Shown here: positions 58,771 through 64,000 of the stretch, piece after piece | Numbering within the stretch: position 1 is the stretch's first letter | How the letters are laid out: the number at the start of each line of letters is the position of its first letter | Made by a program: the position numbers and the translations under genes | NCBI GenBank assembly: GCA_950295325.1 | Contig: OX485806.1 | Coordinates: forward strand, 7,628,001-7,692,000 | Origin: Polytrichum commune | Lineage: Eukaryota > Streptophyta > Polytrichopsida > Polytrichales > Polytrichaceae | Length of the DNA stretch: 64,000 nt | Direction: 5' to 3' | The notes under the pieces: model-generated | Told to the model about the DNA's origin: nothing | Database searches by the model: none | Seen by the model: only the letters and a program-made list of their open reading frames with translations

Positions 58771-60700
58771 GGAAAACGTAATGCCCTCTAGAAAATCCGG
58801 AGGGACATTAAGTGACATGAGGTGCCTTGTAGTAACAAGCAAAAATTAGGGCCATGTTTTTAGAAAGAGAGGAAATTATCGTACACGATCGCACCTCTCC
58901 TCCATCTAATATAAAAGCTATGCAATGTAATGCATCCTGGATGTTATTTTGTTAAGTTGATTTGACACTAGAATTTGCTTTAAAGATCTCTAATTAGTGC
59001 ACTCAAGGTCGTTTTATATAAATTGACAACAAATCTATAGAGAGTTGAGTTTCTAGGTCGGATGGATGAGAGGTATGTTTGTGTGCAATAGTCCTCTCTC
59101 TCTCTCTCTCTCTCTCGTGATTTCCATGTGGGAATGTACAACACGCGTGGGTCATGTTACTCATTATTTATTATTTTAAGTTGTTGGGTGTCTTTTTGAA
59201 CTATTACAGGGTTTTATACAACATGTATTAGATACACAACCATTGGGTGGATTTGGCCAAGTGGCAAGTGGTCATCAACCATGTTGATCCAAAGACCTCC
59301 ATCTAATGTAATTTTCATTGTGAAGAGATTATGCACATTGTTAAAACATAATTATGAACAAATTGTTTAACCATATACCGTGTTTTGAATGAGATGAATA
59401 TGTTTGAGTATGTAGTTCATCCTATCAACTTTTGGACCGAGGGCATAATCTCTACTTCCCCATGGAAATTACATGTAAATATATATATGTATCATACATG
59501 ACTTGGCATTTTGAAGTACATGTGAAATACTACACGTCTTTAAGGATACACACACTGCCAATGGACACATTCATCATGTTCAACATTTCTACATCATCAA
59601 AAGAACGTCATATTACATTTTAAAAAAGGGAAAGGAAAACACGTAACAATACTTATTTATGTATATTTATGTTCCTACCTCGTAGTTAAGATTCCTACAT
59701 ACACTAACTTACATGTCTTCATACATAAGGGTAACTGACCACATTCCATCCCCTAATATGACAAGCAAGTTTCCCCACTTCACACTTACCCTCACCCTTA
59801 AACACTTCATACTTGACATGTGGTGGCTACTCATTGCTCGTCGTTTCCACTAACTCATTTATATATGTTACCTTGTTTTCAAGTTAGCACAAAGGCAAGT
59901 GTGAAGAGAGTATTTCTTTACCTCTAAAGTTAGGCTTATTTTGTTATGAACATACCTCCATGTGTGAACATTGACTTAGTACTTTGGTGGTAACTTAGAT
60001 TTCAATGCATGGATGGTTAAGTTAAGTTGCGCATTGCTTGCCAAAAGAGAGAGGGAATTATCGTATACGGACGTATCTCTCATTCATCCAACATAATAAT
60101 AAATGATTAGTAGGCAATCCATAGGTTTATTTTGCTAGCTGATTGATGTCAGAACTATGTTAAATAGTCATATTAGTGTGGGTGGAATTTTTTTTAGTCA
60201 AGGTGGAAGTAAGGCGGGTCCAAGACCCCAGGTCTCCCCCCTCCCAAGTCTTCATGAAGATTTATGATCAACACATTGAATATTTTGTTATAAAAAAAAA
60301 TAGCACACAAAAAATCACCCACTTAATTTTTTTAGAAAATAAAATTATTATGGCTCACACTAATTTCTACTAAAAATTTAACATGGATTGAAAATTGATG
60401 TGGCCCACATTAATTCTCATTACAAAAATTAAGATGGACTTTAGAAAATTAACGTGCCTCACAATAATAGGATTACTTGGGATAACTATAAAGACTCCGA
60501 ATAAATCTACTCAACATCAATTTGAGATGAATTGGCAACAAACCTGTAGAGGATGAAGTTTTTAAGTTGGATGGATGAGAGGCACACTTGTATACGATAA
60601 TTCCCTCTCTCTCCCTTCCTAACCCCGTTGGCACACAGGCCTTTAGGGCTAAGCTAAAATATTCGACATAACCAAGTGGATGAATGACAACATCCATCCT
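58771..60700. other. Intergenic with (CT)n microsatellite and dispersed palindrome fragments
   Basis: A (CT)n run at about 59093-59116. Near 60165-60460 there are ATTAGTGTGGG and TGGCCCACATTAAT fragments related to the palindrome of the 11.5-kb MITE. Phrases resembling ACGAT..TCCCTCTCTC recur at 59060-59100, 60055-60080 and 60585-60610. No gene supported. Confidence 0.45.
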
Positions 60701-60865
60701 ACATCGTCTCTCTCTCTCTCTCTCCAGCTGCCTGGCGCTCGCCATTAGCACTAACTTGCAAGGCCTTCGCAGGGCAAGAAAGAAAGAGAGGAAGGCAACT
60801 AAGGAAGTAAAGCTGTAGGCGGTCTTTCTTCTCCGCCATCGCCAGCCTTGAGGCTTATGCCAGCT
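60701..60865 (+). promoter_or_regulatory. CT-rich core promoter/leader of CCT7
   Basis: A (CT)n pyrimidine patch at about 60708-60726 lies 140 bases before the start codon, a usual position for plant Y-patch elements. The transcription start is not determined. Confidence 0.4.
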
Positions 60866-63800
60866 ATGGCTACCATGATGGTACGCAACCGAAACTTTTG
60901 CCACATGTTCTTCTTGTTTTTGATCCACTCCTCGCGCCGTAAGACTCCCGTTTTGCCTCCAAGTTTTTTCTCAGGGTTTATGTGCGGCGATCTACCTGTG
61001 GGAGGCTTCCGATGGTGATCTCTCGTCAAGAGTATCTGGAACCGAACGGCGATCTCTATTTGGAGTTTTTGGCTGTGTCTCTCTTTACTAGGGTTTATGC
61101 CACCCATGTCGATCTATCTTTAGGGTTAGGGTTTTGGAGGCCATGATGATGATGCGTGGAGCAATATGGTGATGTCGCGTTTTTAACATGTGTTTGCTGT
61201 GTTGTCTCAGCAACCTCAAATTATTTTACTCAAAGAAGGGACGGATGTCTCACAAGGCAAAGCTCAACTCATCAGCAACATCAATGCGTGCATTGCTGTT
61301 GTTGATGTGGTGCGAACCACCCTGGGACCACGGGGCATGGACAAGCTTGTCCATGACGAGAAAGGCACGACTATCTCCAATGACGGAGCCACTATTATGA
61401 AGCTTTTGGACATTGTTCACCCTGCTGCCAAAATTCTGGTGGATATTGCAAAATCTCAGGATGCGGAGGTACGTAGTAGCGAGAGAGAGAGATTCCTGTC
61501 ACTTCGTCTTGCATTCTGATATTCTGTTCTGATGCAGCTGCAAATGCGGTCATGTCGTATAGCATTTGGTATTTCTTTCTCCTCACGTCGGAAGTGCTGC
61601 ACAAGATGTCATTTTGGTTTGCATGTGATGGTCCATGCTCCTCATGCTGGAAGTTTTTGCAAATGTGTATAGCGGGTAGCTCTGCCTGCACAGAAGGTTC
61701 GGTGGAATAATCAGGGTTTGAATATGGGACGTTGTGTTGGTTTTATTGAGCCCATGAGTGTTATGATATGTGATTGCAGGTAGGTGATGGAACCACAACA
61801 GTTGTTTTGCTCGCTGGAGAATTTCTTCGGGAAGCAAAGCCTTTCATCGAAGATGGTGTTCACCCACAGCTTATTATTAGAGCATTCCGTGCTGCAGCTA
61901 ATCTTGTTGTGAAGAAAGTGAAAGAACTTGCAGTAAGTATTGAGGGCAAGAGTCTTGTAGAGAAGAAGAGCCTTCTTGAGAAGTGTGCAGCTACAACTTT
62001 GAGCTCTAAACTGGTTGGAGGAGAGAAGGAGTTTTTTGCGAAGATGGTGGTTGATGCTGTCACTAGCCTTGGACAAGACAGCCGTCTTAACATGATTGGA
62101 ATCAAGAAAGTAAATTATCTGACATATTTCTTCTATAATTTCTGACAGATTTTATGAAGTCTAATTGTCTTTTGTGGTGATAAGTTCTTTTTGATCTATA
62201 TATGTGTTTATCATTTATAATCACATCTATGAAATATAATATGTTGATTGACTCTGGTTTTTGTCCTGCCCAGGTCCAAGGTGGAACAATGCGAGACTCA
62301 TTCTTAGTGAATGGAGTTGCGTTTAAGAAGACATTCTCATATGCAGGGTTTGAACAGCAGCGAAAGAAATTTGAGAAACCAAAAATTCTCTTGCTGAATG
62401 TGGAGCTAGAGCTAAAATCAGAGAAAGAGAATGCTGAAGTCAGGTATACAATGTCTTACTAAGAGTTTCTTTTTAAGTGTCGTGTTGCATTCACATTAGT
62501 GCGTGTTTCTCTTAAGAATAATATATTAATCCTATCAGATAGTTATTGGAAGTTGCAAAATTGTCTTTCGTATGAAGTCAAATGGAACTATTTTTCACTG
62601 GGAATGGATCGGGGATCTACACAGCACAGTAGGTTACCTTGACGCAATCGGATTTTTGATCGCTTCTGACAAGAGTATACTATGTGAGGTTATTTGTCTT
62701 TGACTAACAGGGGCCTTTTTTATGTTGCACAGACTCTCTGATCCCACCCAATACCAAAGTATTGTGGATGCTGAATGGAATATCATTTATGACAAGTTAG
62801 ACAAGTGTGTAAAGAGTGGTGCTAAGATTGTTCTGTCACGTCTAGCAATAGGAGACTTAGCAACTCAGTATTTTGCGGATCGAGATGTTTTCTGTGCTGG
62901 CCGTGTGATGGAAGAGGATTTGCATCGTGTAGCTACAGCCACCGGTGCATCTGTGCAAACGACTGTGAACAATGTTATTCCAGATGTAAGTTGCCATACT
63001 CCTTTTAGATGGTGAAGCCTTGTGAATGTATGTCATTATTGGATGCCTTCGTTCATGATATAGTTTGCATCATACCAATTACTATTGTGCATACCCACGT
63101 TTAAAAGCTCACTGCATCATCAGTATTTTCAAGAATTTACTGGTGGCCGTCAATGATTCTGGTGATCTTCCACTGTTAGATGGTGTCCTCGAGTGTTGGA
63201 GGTTATCTAGAGTTATTACTCTATTATCGAGAGCAATTCTTGGCTTATAGTTTTACTTCATGGCATGTTGGAAGATAGAATGTCAAGGTGCCTTTATCTG
63301 TGTATCTTAACAATATATAATTTTGTCATTGGTAATCAGGTACTTGGCCTATGTGAGATCTTTGAAGAAAGGCAAGTTGGTAATGAACGATTCAACATCT
63401 TCACAGGTTGCCCGGGTGGTGAGACAGCAACAATTGTTCTTCGTGGTGGTGCTGACCAGGTAAGCTTTTTATTTCATTATAACCGACTGTAGGCACATGA
63501 CTGGAGAAAAGTTTATTATCTAAGAGATTTCAATACTTTTGAGTTTCAGGTCTTGTCAAATCTTTTATATTAGATTCCCAACATATTCTTGTCTCTTTTG
63601 ATCCAAACATTATTGTGTTGTTGTGAATGTTGTCTGGCAGTTCATTGAGGAGGCAGAGCGCAGTCTACATGATGCCATCATGATAGTGAGAAGAGCATTG
63701 AAGAACTCAAATGTTGTTGCTGGTGGTGGTGCTATTGATGTAAGTGTGTCATGATCATGGGCGATGTTTACACAGTTTTCCCATGCATTTAGTTCCTGTT

Positions 63801-64000
63801 TGGTGTTATTGTTTCATATTCACTAAATCTAATTTTCTAATCTCATCAAGAAGGCCTACAGTGTGTTAGTATTTGTAAGTTAGTGCATGCAGTCATATTG
63901 TTCACTATCTGTGGTTCCTAGTTGGCTATCCAAAGACTGCTGTAATACATTACAAGCTCATAATCTAGTTTTCAAATGTTGCCGTTTTTGCATGATATTT
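60866..64000 (+). CDS. CCT7: CCT7, eta subunit of the cytosolic chaperonin TRiC/CCT, 5' part
   Basis: Exons: 60866-60880 (MATMM), 61211-61468, 61780-62109, 62274-62443, 62733-62985, 63340-63459, 63641-63739; phases agree and the gene runs off the window. Residues start [20 protein letters not shown]. Group II chaperonin signatures are [15 protein letters not shown], the ATP-hydrolysis loop [15 protein letters not shown], then [41 protein letters not shown], and [16 protein letters not shown] followed by VVAGGGAID. The combination identifies the eta subunit. TRiC folds actin, tubulin and many other proteins with ATP. The five-codon first exon was chosen because a non-ATG reading of exon 2 upstream has no acceptable start, while 60866 gives a proper donor (ATG|GTACGC) and a plant-like N-terminus. 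About two-thirds of a typical 550-560 residue subunit is present. Confidence 0.95.
60970..61140 (+). promoter_or_regulatory. Telobox-like AGGGTTT cluster in CCT7 intron 1
   Basis: AGGGTTT occurs at about 60973, 61091 and 61131, the last within TTAGGGTTAGGGTTTT. Such teloboxes (AAACCCTA on the other strand) are frequent near the starts of plant genes for translation and growth. Here they lie in the first intron, just after the short first exon. Role inferred. Confidence 0.4.

Noticed and set aside
61190-61210. CCT7 translation starting at a GTG or ATG directly upstream of exon 2
   Set aside because: The in-frame codon is GTG and the sequence is a good splice acceptor (GTTGTCTCAG); the MATMM exon at 60866 gives a proper start, donor and phase.
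1-64000. tRNA, rRNA or CRISPR loci
   Set aside because: No cloverleaf with both internal promoter boxes, no rRNA-like sequence, and no regularly spaced short direct repeats were seen; CRISPR would not be expected in a plant nuclear genome.

Overview
This is plant nuclear DNA, most likely from a non-seed streptophyte (bryophyte, lycophyte, fern or a charophyte relative). I cannot name the species. The support is: split genes with short introns and plant-type products (a Dof-type zinc-finger protein, a plant '60S L18a-like' membrane protein, a CCT7 whose first exon encodes only MATMM); a mariner element with the Stowaway/plant-mariner terminal sequence; a CDPK pseudogene; and AT-rich, repeat-filled intergenic DNA.

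Layout. 1-3.4 kb holds the 3' half of a non-LTR retrotransposon (post-RT linker, a methyltransferase-like segment, RNase H, zinc knuckle, restriction-like endonuclease), and a 76-bp truncated offspring with a perfect 14-bp target duplication lies at 4.2 kb. 3.5-12.5 kb is gene-poor, with dispersed, inverted and SINE/MITE-like repeats. 14.5-16.5 kb is a 681-residue ORF with three Dof-like zinc fingers. 20.25-32.68 kb is a Ty3/gypsy LTR retrotransposon on the minus strand. It carries gag, protease, a C5 cytosine DNA methyltransferase, RT, RNase H, and an integrase ending in a PHD finger. It is nearly full length but broken by stops and frameshifts, and a 2.8-kb insertion sits inside gag-pol. 33.6-40 kb holds a related LTR, an unrecognised coding remnant and a dead gypsy RT. 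40.44-42.52 kb is an apparently intact mariner element. 43.4-45.2 kb is a diverged tandem duplication. 45.86-53.52 kb is a complete 22-exon MCM9. 54.78-56.95 kb (minus) is the four-exon L18a-like gene. 57.7-58.8 kb is a CDPK pseudogene. 60.87 kb to the end is the 5' part of CCT7.

The host genes do not form a pathway: MCM9 is a DNA-repair helicase, CCT7 a cytosolic chaperonin subunit, the L18a-like protein a small membrane protein, and the Dof-like protein a putative regulator. The most unusual system is the gypsy element, which joins a DNA-methylation writer and a histone-reader-type domain in one polyprotein. Methyltransferase-bearing retrotransposons have been reported in charophytes and dinoflagellates, so that part belongs to a known phenomenon. 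The PHD-tailed integrase, the triple-Dof protein and the methyltransferase-like segment in the LINE are the other points worth following.
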